Assembly: GCF_007743815.1 (NCBI RefSeq)
Contig: NZ_CP036265.1
Span: forward strand, 4,347,823-4,411,822
Direction of reading: 5' to 3'
Length of the DNA stretch: 64,000 bases
Source: Alienimonas californiensis
GTDB lineage: Bacteria; Planctomycetota; Planctomycetia; Planctomycetales; Planctomycetaceae
Shown: positions 18,049 to 30,008 of the stretch, piece after piece
Layout of the letters: the number at the start of each line of letters is the position of its first letter
Position numbering within the stretch: position 1 is the first letter of the stretch
Position numbers and translations under genes: made by a program
Notes under the pieces: generated by a model
What the model was told of the DNA's origin: nothing
The model's input: only the letters and a program-made list of their open reading frames with translations
Database searches by the model: none

Positions 18049-18546
18049 GTGCAGACAGTACCCGATCTGCTCGCCTCGATCCCGCAGGTCGGCCGGCTGG
18101 AGTGGATCGGCCTGTCGCCCGCCCGCCGGCAGCCGCTAATCGAACCGGACGAAGCGGTCTGCCGCGTGGGCACCGGCCTCGACGGCGATCACCACAGCCT
18201 CGGCGGCGCCGGCAAGCGGCAAGTCACGCTGATTCAGGCCGAACACCTGCCGGCGATCGCGGCGACGCTGACCCCGCTGCCGGACGGCTCCGCCCGAACC
18301 GTCACCCCGGCGACGCTGCGGCGGAACCTGTGCGTCGCGGGCTTCCCGTTGACCGCGGTGAAGGACCGGCGGTTCCGCGTTGGCGAAGTGCTGTTGGAGG
18401 GCACCGGGCTATGCCACCCGTGCAGTCGGATGGAAGAGACCTTCGGCCCCGGCGGCTACAACGCCGTACGCGGGCACGGCGGGATCACCGCCCGGGTGCT
18501 GGAAGAGGGCACGCTGCGAATTGGCGACGCCATCGCCGCCGCCTGA
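18049..18546 (+). CDS. MOSC-domain protein
   Basis: A 165-residue single MOSC domain, the fold that in molybdenum-cofactor sulfurase and YiiM-like proteins carries sulfur or reduces N-hydroxylated bases. Visible motifs: GTGLDGDHHSLGGAGKRQVTLI, shortened here to GLDGDHHS and KRQVTLIQAEHL; LRRNLCVAGF; the Cys-containing LLEGTGLCHPCSRMEE; and a closing GHGGITARVLEEG. Start at GTG 18049, directly before the first conserved helix. It is divergent from mch by about 40 bases, with the regulatory region shared. It may act in Moco metabolism, but no moa/moe genes are nearby. Confidence 0.85.
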   Translation: MQTVPDLLASIPQVGRLEWIGLSPARRQPLIEPDEAVCRVGTGLDGDHHSLGGAGKRQVTLIQAEHLPAIAATLTPLPDGSARTVTPATLRRNLCVAGFPLTAVKDRRFRVGEVLLEGTGLCHPCSRMEETFGPGGYNAVRGHGGITARVLEEGTLRIGDAIAAA

Positions 18547-18564
18547 TCCCCCCCGCAGCGTCCG

Positions 18565-19065
18565 TCAGGCCGCCTTGGTGAAGACCCGCGTCCATTCCAC
18601 GAGGCTGCGACCGGCGATCAGCGGCAGCGTGAACCCGTCGGCGTCCCGCAGGTTCGACCGTTTGCTCAGCCGCTTGACCACGGAGCGCAGCGGGTTGTCG
18701 GAGACGTCCACCGTCCGCGGGATCATCCGCAGTTCGACCGCCTGACCCATCCCGCAGGCGTGTGCGGTGGCGGCGAGGTCCTGCAACATCTGACCGAAGC
18801 GCTCCTCGTGGAGGAGGCCGGCCATCGCGGCGATCTCCTCCGGCCCGGCCTGGATCACCGCCGTGACGGACTCGCGAAAGTCCGGGCAATCACGGCAGTT
18901 CTGCACCAGTAACTCGCGGCAGTGGGCGAGGGTCTCCTGGGGCATCGGCAGCGCGAGCAGGCGGTCGGCGGACCAGCCCTGGCGTTCGTCCTGCGGATCG
19001 TAAGCGTCCCACACCGCGGGGGCGTGATAGTCGGGAGCCGGGAGCGGGAGGATCGGGGCGAACAC
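18565..19065 (-). CDS. Hypothetical protein
   Basis: Not recognised; 166 residues. It begins MFAPILPLPAPDYHAP and has a helical middle with a Cys-rich part (HCRELLVQNCRDCPDFRE; a further Cys in ATAHACGMGQ). No zinc-finger spacing, signal peptide or membrane segment is certain. It is convergent with the MOSC gene with an 18-base gap. Codon use matches its surroundings, and the frame is free of stops with sensible hydrophobic periodicity, so I think it is real. Confidence 0.55.
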   Translation of the reverse strand: MFAPILPLPAPDYHAPAVWDAYDPQDERQGWSADRLLALPMPQETLAHCRELLVQNCRDCPDFRESVTAVIQAGPEEIAAMAGLLHEERFGQMLQDLAATAHACGMGQAVELRMIPRTVDVSDNPLRSVVKRLSKRSNLRDADGFTLPLIAGRSLVEWTRVFTKAA

Positions 19066-19288
19066 CGAAGGGACCTCCGAAGGGGGGGCGGCGGGGCGAG
19101 CGGCGGCTGAGCCGCGCGGGAGACGGTCCCGCCGGCAAGCCTAGTGCGCCCCGGGCCGGCGTGCGGGCCGGCGGAATGGAACTTGATCGGTTCGCCGCCC
19201 GCTCGCGGTCCACTCTCACGAGCCGGCGCGGAGGAAATCGTGCGATCCACAGAGTCGACGCACGTCGATCCCGGAGCGCCGTTCCCCG

Positions 19289-19753
19289 TCACGCCGGCAG
19301 CGGGGCCGTCTTGGAGGGAGGAGCCGACGGTGCGGGGCCTTCACAGAGCGGGACCACCGGGCTGGCGGAATCCAGCAGTTCCCGCACGGTCACCCCCGCA
19401 AACGCCGCCTCGGTTGCGGCGTAGGCCTTATCCAACTCGGCGTGCAGCGGGCAGAGCTCCGTGTGCGAAGTCAGCCCCAGCGGACAGGCGCGGATCCGTT
19501 CGATCGGCGAGACCGCGTTGACCACGTCCAGAATCGAGACGCGGCCCGGCTCGCGGGCCAGGCTGTAGCCGCCGCCCGGACCCGGCCGCGACGCGACCAA
19601 ACCGGCGGCGGCCAGATCCTGCAGCACGCGGTGGAGGTAACGCCGCGGAACCTTGGTCTTCTCCGCCAGCAAATCGGCGGACGCTGGTCCGTCCGGCTGA
19701 CCGGCTAGGGCTGCGACCGCCCGCAGGGCGTACTCGGCGGTCTTGGAAAGCAT
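19289..19753 (-). CDS. Rrf2-family transcriptional regulator
   Basis: A 154-residue Rrf2 winged-helix regulator, the family of IscR, NsrR and RsrR, which sense Fe-S status, nitric oxide or redox through an Fe-S cluster. The N-terminal helix-turn-helix is [17 protein letters not shown], with the recognition helix in [19 protein letters not shown] and the wing at [13 protein letters not shown]. Cysteines occur at 90, 101 and 137, with His97 and His104 nearby. The 90-101 spacing is wider than the usual C-x5-C-x7-C, so cluster ligation could differ or the protein could be cluster-free. It is divergent from hmp, the classical NsrR target, which makes an NO-responsive role plausible. Confidence 0.88.
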   Translation of the reverse strand: MLSKTAEYALRAVAALAGQPDGPASADLLAEKTKVPRRYLHRVLQDLAAAGLVASRPGPGGGYSLAREPGRVSILDVVNAVSPIERIRACPLGLTSHTELCPLHAELDKAYAATEAAFAGVTVRELLDSASPVVPLCEGPAPSAPPSKTAPLPA

Positions 19754-19800
19754 GGAGACCTCGTGGAGCGTCGGGGGAACGGTTGATTGTATACCTTGAC

Positions 19801-19820
19801 GTGCAGTTTCTAATCTGCAC
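19801..19820. promoter_or_regulatory. Inverted repeat between rrf2 and hmp (candidate operator)
   Basis: GTGCAG at 19801-19806 is followed eight bases later by its inverse CTGCAC at 19815-19820, in the short divergent region between the Rrf2 regulator and flavohemoglobin. TTGACG at 19796-19801 overlaps its left half, and TATACAAT reads leftward just outside it (19786-19793). This is where a repressor controlling both genes would bind. Target identity is inference. Confidence 0.5.
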
Positions 19821-19902
19821 CAATGAGTGTAGATCCCGGCGTCCGCCGCTCGGCCGCGGACCGCCGACGCGTTTCCGCCCTTCGCACCCGCCTTGAAGTC
19901 CG

Positions 19903-21189
19903 ATGCACAGCCCCGACACCATTCGGATCGTCAAGGAAATCACGCCCGCCGTCGCGCAACACGCGGAGGCGATCACCCGCCGCTTCTACATCCGCATGTT
20001 CGAGGGCGACCCTGAGGTGCGGCGGTACTTCAACCAGGCCCACCAGCACTCCGGCGGCCAGCAGCGTGCGTTGGCGGGGGCGATCTGCGCCTACTTCGCG
20101 CACATCGACGATCTGGCGGCGCTGGGGCCGGCGGTGGAACTCATCGCGCAAAAGCACACGTCGCTGGGCATCAAGCCGGAGCACTACCGGATCGTCGGCA
20201 AGCACCTCCTCGATGCCATCGGGGATGTGATGGGCGAGGCCGCGACCCCGGAAGTCGTCGCGGCCGTGGGGGAAGCCTACGGCGTGCTGGCGGACGTCTT
20301 CATCCAGCGGGAACGGGGAATCTACGAGGAACAGCGGACGGCCCCCGGCGGCTGGAACGGCGCCCGCACCTTCCTGGTCGAGCGCACGGTCGAGGAGAGC
20401 GACGAGGTGCGGTCGTTCCTTCTCAAGCCGGAGGACGGCGGGGCGCTGCCGGAGTTCCTGCCGGGGCAGTACGTCACGGTGTTCGTCGATCATCCGACCA
20501 CGCCGACCTCCCCGCGGAACTACAGCCTGTCGGACCGGCCGGGGCAGGATCATCTGCGGATCAGCGTGAAGCGGGAGGGCGGGGCCGTCCACCCGACGCC
20601 GGAGGGGTTGATCTCCAACCACCTGCACGCCGCGGTGCGGGAAGGGGATCGGCTGGAACTCGGCCCGCCGTGCGGCGTGTTCACGCTGGACCCGAAGGCA
20701 GTGGGCGATCGGCCGGTCGTCATGCTGGCGGGCGGGATCGGGATCACGCCGCTGCTCTCGATGGCCAAGGCGTGGGTGCATCACGGGGTGAACGCCCCGC
20801 TGTTCTTCCTGCACGCCGCCCGCGACAGCCGCACGCGGGCCTTCGCCGACGAACTGGCCCAGTTGGAGGCGGAGGGTAAAAACGTGCGGACCCGCGTCCG
20901 CTACGACTGCCCGCTGGACGGTGACGTCACGGCGGAGAACGCCGATCAGGGGTTCGTCGACGTCCCGCTGCTGCGCGACTGGGCGCCCTACCGGGACGCC
21001 CGGTTCCTCTTCTGCGGACCGAAGCCGTTCATGCAAAGCGTCTACGCCGACCTGAAGGACCTGGGCGTGGGCGACGACCGCATGGACTACGAGTTCTTCG
21101 GCCCGAAGCAGGACATCGCCGCCAAACTCCTCAACCGCAGTCAGGCCCCCGCGGGCATCGCCTGCCCGATGCACGCCGGGCTGACGTAA
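19903..21189 (+). CDS. hmp: Flavohemoprotein (nitric oxide dioxygenase)
   Basis: Hmp, 428 residues, oxidises NO to nitrate with O2 and NAD(P)H, protecting against nitrosative stress. The N-terminal globin domain has Tyr29, Gln53 and the proximal heme His85 ([12 protein letters not shown]), at the same numbers as E. coli Hmp. The reductase part has the FAD-binding RNYSLS, the conserved [10 protein letters not shown] and [13 protein letters not shown] for [15 protein letters not shown] and YEFFGP close it. All functional residues are intact. Expression is probably controlled by the adjacent Rrf2 regulator through the dyad upstream. Confidence 0.96.
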   Translation: MHSPDTIRIVKEITPAVAQHAEAITRRFYIRMFEGDPEVRRYFNQAHQHSGGQQRALAGAICAYFAHIDDLAALGPAVELIAQKHTSLGIKPEHYRIVGKHLLDAIGDVMGEAATPEVVAAVGEAYGVLADVFIQRERGIYEEQRTAPGGWNGARTFLVERTVEESDEVRSFLLKPEDGGALPEFLPGQYVTVFVDHPTTPTSPRNYSLSDRPGQDHLRISVKREGGAVHPTPEGLISNHLHAAVREGDRLELGPPCGVFTLDPKAVGDRPVVMLAGGIGITPLLSMAKAWVHHGVNAPLFFLHAARDSRTRAFADELAQLEAEGKNVRTRVRYDCPLDGDVTAENADQGFVDVPLLRDWAPYRDARFLFCGPKPFMQSVYADLKDLGVGDDRMDYEFFGPKQDIAAKLLNRSQAPAGIACPMHAGLT

Positions 21190-21211
21190 GGCACGGTTCA
21201 ACAGCGTCCCG

Positions 21212-21243
21212 TAACGCAGAGGCGCCGCGGCGCCTCTGCGTTA
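21212..21243. repeat. 32-bp perfect palindrome (family member 1)
   Basis: TAACGCAGAGGCGCCG is followed immediately by its exact reverse complement, giving a perfect 32-base palindrome between the convergent hmp and acnA genes, where it could serve as a terminator. Two more copies with the same frame but C/G exchanges occur at 43995-44026 and 53813-53844, and half of one is at about 35805-35823. The shared consensus is TAACGCnGAGGCnCCG plus its inverse. Confidence 0.75.
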
Positions 21244-21272
21244 ATGCGTGATGCAGGGGACGAGCGGCCGGG

Positions 21273-24131
<2,859 letters not shown>

Positions 24132-24232
24132 GAGAGGAGAGGAACGCAGGCGTGAAGCAGGTGTACGGTTGCCGATCCTATCCGCGACCGCGGATGATCG
24201 ACACCGCCCGCCCCCCATCCGTCGACCCGCAT

Positions 24233-25615
24233 ATGTCCTCCGCCCTGTTGCTCGCCGCCGCCGTCGCGTTCGCGGCCCCCGCGGACGACCTCGACCTAAC
24301 GCCCGGCGCCTGGCCGATGTTCCGCGGCCCCAACGGCGTGGGCGTGGGGGCCGACCCGCTGCCGGCCGATCTGATCCGGCCGGAAAATCTGCGCTGGCAG
24401 GTCGACGTGCCCGGCCGCGGCTGGGGCAGCCCGGTCGTCGCCGACGGACCGGAGGGACCCACCGTCTACGTCCCCACCGCCACGCCGGACGGCACGCAGA
24501 TGGACGTCCTGGCCTACGACCTCGCCACGGGCGAGGAGCGCTGGGTCCGCAAGTTGTTCACCGTCGCCGAGCCGGACTTCACGCACCCGACCAACACCTA
24601 CGCCAGTTGCACGCCGGTGGCGACGCGGGACGTCGTCTTCGTGCACTTCGGCAAGTACGGCACGGCCGCGTTGGATACGAAGAACGGCCACACGCTCTGG
24701 GAACGCCGCGATTTCGAGTGCGACCACTTCCGCGGCCCGGCCTCCTCGCCGCTGCTGGTTCAGTTCGACGGCCTGAGCCCTCGGTTGATCGTGCCGTTCG
24801 ACGGGGTCGGGGAGGACGACCAGTACGTCGTCGCCCTCGACGCGGCGACCGGCGAGACGCTGTGGCGAACGGGTCGCGACCCGGAAGTGCAGGACGTCGT
24901 GCCAGACCTCCGCAAGGCGTACGGAACCCCCGTTCTGGCCGAAGTGGGAGACCGCACGCTCGTCGTCACGACGGGAGCCATCGCAACGGACTTCCTCGAT
25001 CCGGCCACCGGGGAGCGGGTTTGGCGGGTGAAGCACGGCGGGATGAACTCCGGCAGCGCCCCCCAAGTTCTGCAAAGTCCGTTAGGGGTCGCCAGCGACG
25101 CCGTCCTGGTCACGACCGGCGACGCGCCGACCTCCCTCGCACTGCTCGCGACGGATTCCGACCTCACCCAAACGAAGGGCGCCGCCGCCTCGGATCCGGC
25201 GTTGGCCTGGTCCTCGAACGCCGGAGCCCCAAAGCGGGCGACGCCGCTCCTGCTTTCCCTCGGCCAGGCCGTGACAGTGGACGACGGCGGCGTCGCCTCA
25301 ATGGTGGCCCTTGGGTCGGACGTCGACGGGGACGGGGGGGAAGTTCTCTCCCGCGTCCGGCTCGGCGATTCTTACTGGTCCTCCCCGGTGCGGGCCGGTG
25401 GGACGATCTTCACTTTCGGCAAGGAGGGGGCCGCCACGACGCTGGAGACCGGCGTCTTCCGCGGCGGCGCCGACGCTCCGCCCGAACTGAAGGTCGCGCA
25501 CAAATCGACGCTGGACGAAGGCGTCTGGGCCACCCCGGCCCTCGTCGGCGGCGGGCTCGTGCTGCGGACCGAGCACACCCTGCGGTTTTATCACCCCGAC
25601 GGGACGAACGAATGA
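24233..25615 (+). CDS. Secreted PQQ-like beta-propeller protein
   Basis: A 460-residue exported protein: the leader [15 protein letters not shown] ends with an Ala-x-Ala type site (AFAAPADD). The mature part has repeated blades such as [34 protein letters not shown] and [12 protein letters not shown], the signature of PQQ-type or outer-membrane BamB-like propellers. The start of the mature part, [11 protein letters not shown], is the opening of a planctomycete PQQ-like family. The PQQ-binding residues cannot be confirmed, so it may be non-catalytic. It overlaps the next gene by four bases (ATGA) and is therefore cotranslated with it. Confidence 0.82.
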   Translation: MSSALLLAAAVAFAAPADDLDLTPGAWPMFRGPNGVGVGADPLPADLIRPENLRWQVDVPGRGWGSPVVADGPEGPTVYVPTATPDGTQMDVLAYDLATGEERWVRKLFTVAEPDFTHPTNTYASCTPVATRDVVFVHFGKYGTAALDTKNGHTLWERRDFECDHFRGPASSPLLVQFDGLSPRLIVPFDGVGEDDQYVVALDAATGETLWRTGRDPEVQDVVPDLRKAYGTPVLAEVGDRTLVVTTGAIATDFLDPATGERVWRVKHGGMNSGSAPQVLQSPLGVASDAVLVTTGDAPTSLALLATDSDLTQTKGAAASDPALAWSSNAGAPKRATPLLLSLGQAVTVDDGGVASMVALGSDVDGDGGEVLSRVRLGDSYWSSPVRAGGTIFTFGKEGAATTLETGVFRGGADAPPELKVAHKSTLDEGVWATPALVGGGLVLRTEHTLRFYHPDGTNE

Positions 25616-26589
25616 CGCCTCGACTGCTCGCGGGCGGGTTGCTCGCCGCCGCCGTTCCCGCTCTGGGTTTCGCCTATCAAACGGGCGCCCCGACCGGGCC
25701 GGACTACCCGCAGGTGCCAGCGGACGTGTTCTTCCCGGACCCGTTTGCGGTGTTTGGGGACGACACCCCCGTCCCCGGCGCCGCCCCGCTGCCGCAGGCG
25801 ACGGCCGGAACCGGCCCCGCCGCCGAACCGATGGCCGCCGGCCCGACCTCGGGCGAGCCGGCCGAAGCCGTCGCCGCCGGCGGGGCCGACGCCCCGCAGG
25901 CCGCCGGGGTCGATTGGGCGGCGCTGCTTCCGCCGGACCAGTTGGACGCCCAGGTTCGGGCGGTGATGGAGGACCTCGGTAAGAAGTCCCGCGACGTGCA
26001 GACGTACAACAACGCCTACCTCGCCATCCCCCCGGCCGCGGCGGAGTTGGCGACGCTGTTCGCCGTCGGCACGCGGTACGAATCCGGGGTGAGCTGGGCC
26101 GACAACGGCGCCGCCCTCGCCCAGAAGGCGGCGGAGATTAACGAGTCGAACCTCCGCCGCGGCGCCGGCGGGCAGAAGCAGGTCGCGGACCCGCTGCGGA
26201 CCCTCGACGCCCTGCTGAACGGCGGCGGGGCCGGCAGCGGCGGGGAGGCCGACTTCTCCGAGGCGGCAGACTTCAATCTGCTGATGAAGCGGTTCCAGGT
26301 CGGCGTGGACTCGTTGCAATCGCTGGCCTCCTCTCAGGCGCTGCTGGAGGCGAACCGCGACGCCGTCGCCCGGGAAGCCCGGGTGATCGCGGTGCTCAGC
26401 GAGATCAGCGCCGACGAGGCGCACGGCTGGAGCGTCGGCGATGCAGTGTTCCTCGCCCTGTCGAAGAAGATGACCGCCGCCGCGACCGCCGCCGCGGAGG
26501 CCGCCGCCACGGACTTCGACGCCTTTGACGCCGCCCGCCGGCGACTCTCGCAAACCTGCTCCGACTGCCACGGCGAGTATCGCGACTGA
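25612..26589 (+). CDS. Exported c-type cytochrome (C-terminal heme site)
   Basis: A 325-residue exported protein (leader LLAGGLLAAAVPALGFAYQ), followed by a Pro/Ala-rich linker of about 80 residues and a helical bundle. Near its C-terminus the single heme-c motif CSDCH lies at 316-320, which is the layout of class II cytochromes (cytochrome c'-like four-helix proteins). Because the site is C-terminal and the preceding residues are helical, a periplasmic electron-transfer or gas-binding role alongside the beta-propeller is likely, but unproven. ATG overlaps the previous stop. Confidence 0.75.
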   Translation: MTPRLLAGGLLAAAVPALGFAYQTGAPTGPDYPQVPADVFFPDPFAVFGDDTPVPGAAPLPQATAGTGPAAEPMAAGPTSGEPAEAVAAGGADAPQAAGVDWAALLPPDQLDAQVRAVMEDLGKKSRDVQTYNNAYLAIPPAAAELATLFAVGTRYESGVSWADNGAALAQKAAEINESNLRRGAGGQKQVADPLRTLDALLNGGGAGSGGEADFSEAADFNLLMKRFQVGVDSLQSLASSQALLEANRDAVAREARVIAVLSEISADEAHGWSVGDAVFLALSKKMTAAATAAAEAAATDFDAFDAARRRLSQTCSDCHGEYRD

Positions 26590-26639
26590 CGGCGCCGCGG
26601 CCAGTTTTTACCACGGCCCGTTCCAGCCGCGGCCCGCAC

Positions 26640-27548
26640 CTACCGCGGTTTGTCCGCCGAGGCCGCGTCGCCGAGGCGTTCGCACTCCACGATAATCCCG
26701 CCGAACTTCAACGCCTTGTGCACCGGGCTGAGGTGGTGGCGGCGAACCCAGGGCAGGCCGGCCGCGGCGCAGGCGGCGGCTAACTCGCGCGGGTTGTAGG
26801 TGCGGCACTTCCAAGTCCGGCTGTTCCACTGGCCGGTGACGTTGTCCGCCGTGCACAACAGGAGCAGCCGGCCGCCGGGCCGCAGGACCCGGGCCATCTC
26901 CGCCAAACCGGGGGCCGGGTCCGGGAGGTGCTCCAGCACCCAGCCCGCGGTGACGCAGTCGAAGGCGCCGTCCGCAAAGGGCATCCGCAGCATGTCGCCG
27001 GCGACGTACCCCGGTTCGCGGCGGTGCCGGGCGGCCCGCGGTTCCATCCGACGCCGTGAGCGGCGGAGCATCTGCTTGGAAAGGTCGAACGCCACCAACC
27101 GGGCGTCCGGGGAGGCCTCGCGGAGGAGGTGTCCGAGGATCTGCCCGGCCCCGCTGCCGACGTCCAGCACGTCGCGGAAGCGGGAGACGTCGAACCGGGG
27201 GGACCGCCGCGCGATGCCGCGGCCGTCCGTGGGCGCTTTGAGAAGTTGCCCGATCAGCGGTTCGTGCAGGCTGACGGCGCTGGCCAAGGCCAGCACGGCG
27301 CCGGCCGGACCGTCGTAGAGGCGCCGGGTGAGGTCGCGGTTCTTCTCCTCCGACCGCTCCACGACCGGCGCCTGCCCGGCCCGGCGATCCCGAATCGCCA
27401 GCCGCCGACGGGCCGCCAGTCGCCGCGGGAGCCGCCGTAACTGCCTCACGACGCGATCGGCCGGGCCGGGGGCCGCGGCGGGGCGTTCCGGTCCGACCGC
27501 CGGGGGAACGTCGAGCGGTTCGGCAGCGGGGAACGGGGGGCGGAGCAC
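26640..27548 (-). CDS. SAM-dependent methyltransferase (UbiE/type 11-like)
   Basis: About 302 residues. The SAM-binding motif I is VLDVGSGAGQILG, followed by VAFDLSKQMLRRS, a GDMLRMPFADGAFDCV post-I region and LEHLPDPAPGLAEMARVLRPGGRL (motifs IV and V; quoted in part as AEMARVLRPGGRL), typical of the class I family with UbiE and small-molecule methyltransferases. The first 110 residues are Arg/Pro-rich and not recognised. The start is doubtful; GTG at 27548 is chosen to precede this region. Substrate unknown. It is divergent from the phosphatase fusion, with an 18-base dyad between. Confidence 0.78.
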   Translation of the reverse strand: MLRPPFPAAEPLDVPPAVGPERPAAAPGPADRVVRQLRRLPRRLAARRRLAIRDRRAGQAPVVERSEEKNRDLTRRLYDGPAGAVLALASAVSLHEPLIGQLLKAPTDGRGIARRSPRFDVSRFRDVLDVGSGAGQILGHLLREASPDARLVAFDLSKQMLRRSRRRMEPRAARHRREPGYVAGDMLRMPFADGAFDCVTAGWVLEHLPDPAPGLAEMARVLRPGGRLLLLCTADNVTGQWNSRTWKCRTYNPRELAAACAAAGLPWVRRHHLSPVHKALKFGGIIVECERLGDAASADKPR

Positions 27549-27599
27549 GGCAACCTCGACCGACAGGACGCCCCCGTTATGACGCAGCGGCGGGTCCGA

Positions 27600-27617
27600 A
27601 GCAACGTAACCGTTGCT
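27600..27617. promoter_or_regulatory. 18-bp dyad in divergent intergenic region
   Basis: AGCAACG is separated by TAAC from CGTTGCT, a perfect 7-base inverted repeat in the gap between the methyltransferase and the YrdC-phosphatase fusion. It could be an operator for either direction. It is too short to rule out chance. Confidence 0.35.
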
Positions 27618-27729
27618 CCCGTCGACGGTTGGGGCCGCCCCGGGTGGGGTCCGTTGGATCGCGCAAGCTTGATGCGCGGCGTCGCCCGCACGATACTCGC
27701 CCGGTCTCTCCCCCGGCCCGCGGTACCGC

Positions 27730-28770
27730 ATGACCTCACCAGCCTCGCCCGGCAGGCCGGACGGGCCCGGCGGCTCGCCCGTCGCGGCCCGTGACCGGGT
27801 GCATGAACAGGTCCGCACGCTCGCTGCCGGCGGCGCCGCGGAGATCGACGCGCTCGACGGCCCGGTGCGGGTGGTGTCGCTGCTCGCCCGGCCGGAGTTG
27901 CCGCAGGGCGGGGAGGGAGCCGTGCTGTTGCTCCGCGATCCGGCGGAGTTCCTCGACTACTTCCCCCGCCTCTCCGCAGCCGCGGCCCGCACCACCGCCC
28001 GGTGGTGGCCCGGCGCCGTCACCGTGGAAGTGGACGGCCGGGCGGAGGGCCTCGCCGCCGCGCTCCCCGGCGCCGCGGCCTCCCTGCGGGACGCCGGCGC
28101 CCGCACCCGCGCCCGCTGCCCGAACGATCCGGCCGTCGCCGCGGTGCTGGAACTCAGCCCAACCCCATTGGTGCAGGTCGGCGGCGAGTCGACCGAGACG
28201 CTCGTCCGGCTCGACGAGGACGGCCGGTGGGAGGTGCTCGTGGAGGGCGCCGTCACCCACCGCGACCTCGCCGCTCGGCAGGGGGAGACGATCGTGTTCG
28301 TCTGCACCGGCAACACCTGCCGCAGTCCGCTGGCCGAAGCGCTGCTCCGGTTCCGCCTGAAAGAAGCGGTCGGCCCGGAGGTGCGCGTGGTGTCGGCGGG
28401 TCTGTCGGCGGCGTACGGGGCGGCGGCGAGCCCGGAATCCGTCGATCTGGCCCGGCAGGCGGGCGCCGACCTCAGCGCCCACCGCTCGCAACCGCTCACC
28501 GAAGAACTCCTCGACGCGGCGGACCGGGTCCTCTGCATGACCGCCGGTCACCGCGCCGCCATCCTGCGGCACCGCCCGGACGCCCGAAACCGCGTGACTT
28601 TGCTGGACCCCGCCGGCGGGGATATTCCGGATCCGATCGGCGGGGAGATGGCGGATTATGAAGCCTGCCGCAACGCAATCGACCGGGGCCTCGATCTGCT
28701 GATGGCGGAACTCGGCCTGGTTCCCCCGCCGGGCGAATCGCCCGGCGAACCGCCGGCGGATCGGGCTTAG
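27730..28770 (+). CDS. Fusion of degenerate YrdC-like domain with low-molecular-weight phosphatase
   Basis: A 346-residue fusion. Residues 45-185 resemble YrdC/Sua5 (threonylcarbamoyl-AMP synthase): RWWPGAVTVEV aligns with its WPGPLTLVL, and RTRARCPNDPAVAAVL with its VRVPDHPLAxxLL. The N-terminal PTDTVYGLG-type element is missing, so synthase activity is doubtful. The C-terminal domain, from residue 187, is a complete LMW phosphatase: FVCTGNTCRSPLAEAL gives the C-x5-R loop with Cys192, and the general-acid Asp is in DIPDPIGG (Asp301). It may act on phosphoproteins or on arginine-phosphate. Next comes rpiB, 51 bases downstream; YrdC-phosphatase-RpiB association is seen elsewhere in bacteria. 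Confidence 0.82.
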   Translation: MTSPASPGRPDGPGGSPVAARDRVHEQVRTLAAGGAAEIDALDGPVRVVSLLARPELPQGGEGAVLLLRDPAEFLDYFPRLSAAAARTTARWWPGAVTVEVDGRAEGLAAALPGAAASLRDAGARTRARCPNDPAVAAVLELSPTPLVQVGGESTETLVRLDEDGRWEVLVEGAVTHRDLAARQGETIVFVCTGNTCRSPLAEALLRFRLKEAVGPEVRVVSAGLSAAYGAAASPESVDLARQAGADLSAHRSQPLTEELLDAADRVLCMTAGHRAAILRHRPDARNRVTLLDPAGGDIPDPIGGEMADYEACRNAIDRGLDLLMAELGLVPPPGESPGEPPADRA

Positions 28771-28821
28771 CCCGGCCGTTCGGCCTTCCCCCGTACAGAT
28801 CTCCCAGGATCGGGACGACCA

Positions 28822-29385
28822 ATGCCCACCGATTCCATTCTCGACGACTCCCCCGCCGACGACGAACAGTCGGACGAACTCACGATGCTGCACCCGATTC
28901 CCGGCCACCAGCCCAGCGCCACCGGCGGCCCCTGGCGCATCGCCGTCGCTAGCGATCACCGCGGTCAGCACGTGAAGGGGCGGGTGATCGAACGCGTCCG
29001 CGAACTGGGCCACACGGCGGAGGATTACGGCCCCGGCGACGAGAAGAGCGTCGACTACCCGGATTACGCCGCCCGCGTCGCCGAAGCGGTGGGCGGCGGA
29101 AAGTTCGACCGCGGCATCCTGATCTGCGGGTCCGGCCTCGGCATGTGCATCGTCGCCAACAAGTTCCCCGGCGTGCGGGCGGTGCCGTGTCACGACGATC
29201 TCAGCGCCGAGGTCTCCCGCCTGCACAACGACGCCAACGTCCTCTGCCTGTCCGCCGACCTGCTGGGGGAACGGCTGATCGACCGGATGCTCGAACTGTG
29301 GCTCTCCACCGGCTTCGAGGGCGGTCGGCACGCCCGCCGGCTGGAGAAGATCGCCGCCCTGGAGCGCCGCGTCGCCGGGAAGTGA
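28822..29385 (+). CDS. rpiB: Ribose-5-phosphate isomerase B
   Basis: RpiB, 187 residues, isomerises ribulose-5-phosphate and ribose-5-phosphate in the pentose phosphate pathway. The family motif set is intact: IAVASDHRGQHVKG, YGPGDEKSVDYPDYA, GILICGSGLGMCIVANK with the active-site Cys, and RAVPCHDDLSAEVSRLHNDANVL. The first 35 residues (acidic, Ser/Pro-rich) are not conserved and may be a local extension. It follows the phosphatase fusion and precedes gcvH; spacing permits one transcript. Confidence 0.94.
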   Translation: MPTDSILDDSPADDEQSDELTMLHPIPGHQPSATGGPWRIAVASDHRGQHVKGRVIERVRELGHTAEDYGPGDEKSVDYPDYAARVAEAVGGGKFDRGILICGSGLGMCIVANKFPGVRAVPCHDDLSAEVSRLHNDANVLCLSADLLGERLIDRMLELWLSTGFEGGRHARRLEKIAALERRVAGK

Positions 29386-29450
29386 GTCGCCCGGGGCGCC
29401 GCGCTCCGCTATCGTCCCGGCCCCGTTCGCCTTCCCGCCACGACACTGCA

Positions 29451-29834
29451 ATGTCCCCCGACGAACTGCACTTCCTCGAGAGCCATGAGTGGGTCGGCCG
29501 CGACGGCGACCTGGCCGTCGTCGGCATCAGCGATTTCGCCGTCAATCAGCTGACGGACCTGGTGTACGTCGATCTGCCCCCCGTCGGTTCGACCGTCACC
29601 CGCGGGGAGACCTTCGGCGAGGTGGAGAGCGTCAAGGCCGTCTCCGACCTGTACTCCCCCGTCACCGGGGAGGTGGTCGAGGTGAACGGCGGCCTGGAGG
29701 AGAACATGGCGACGCTGTCCGAGGACCCGTTCGGCGACGGCTGGCTGATCAAGGTCCGGCCGACGGACGAGGGAACCGAGGGGCTGATGGACGCCGCGGC
29801 CTATCGCGAGTTCTGCACGACGGCCGATCAGTAA
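29451..29834 (+). CDS. gcvH: Glycine cleavage system H protein
   Basis: A 127-residue lipoyl carrier of the glycine cleavage system. The lipoyl domain has the acceptor lysine in ESVKAVSDLYSP (Lys63 of the usual numbering), and the start MSPDELHFLESHEW is the family's N-terminus. It shuttles the aminomethyl group between P and T proteins. It is followed by gcvPA after about 175 bases with no gene. The lipoate ligase at the end of the cluster could load it. Confidence 0.96.
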   Translation: MSPDELHFLESHEWVGRDGDLAVVGISDFAVNQLTDLVYVDLPPVGSTVTRGETFGEVESVKAVSDLYSPVTGEVVEVNGGLEENMATLSEDPFGDGWLIKVRPTDEGTEGLMDAAAYREFCTTADQ

Positions 29835-30008
29835 GTCGCCCGTTTCCGGTGCTGCGCAAGCGTTGCGAGGGCCGGGGGAGCGGGGATCGGTTCGTTGAAT
29901 CGCAGCGGTTTCGCGGCCGCGGCGGACTGACGCCGGGCGCCGTGCCCGCGGGCGGATACACTTTCGCCGCTCGCCAGGTCCCCCGTTCCCGCATGCCCCT
30001 GAGACGCT

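Noticed and set aside
28770-29450. Glycine riboswitch before the gcv genes
   Set aside because: The gap before gcvH is only about 65 bases and no tandem aptamer-like structure was seen.
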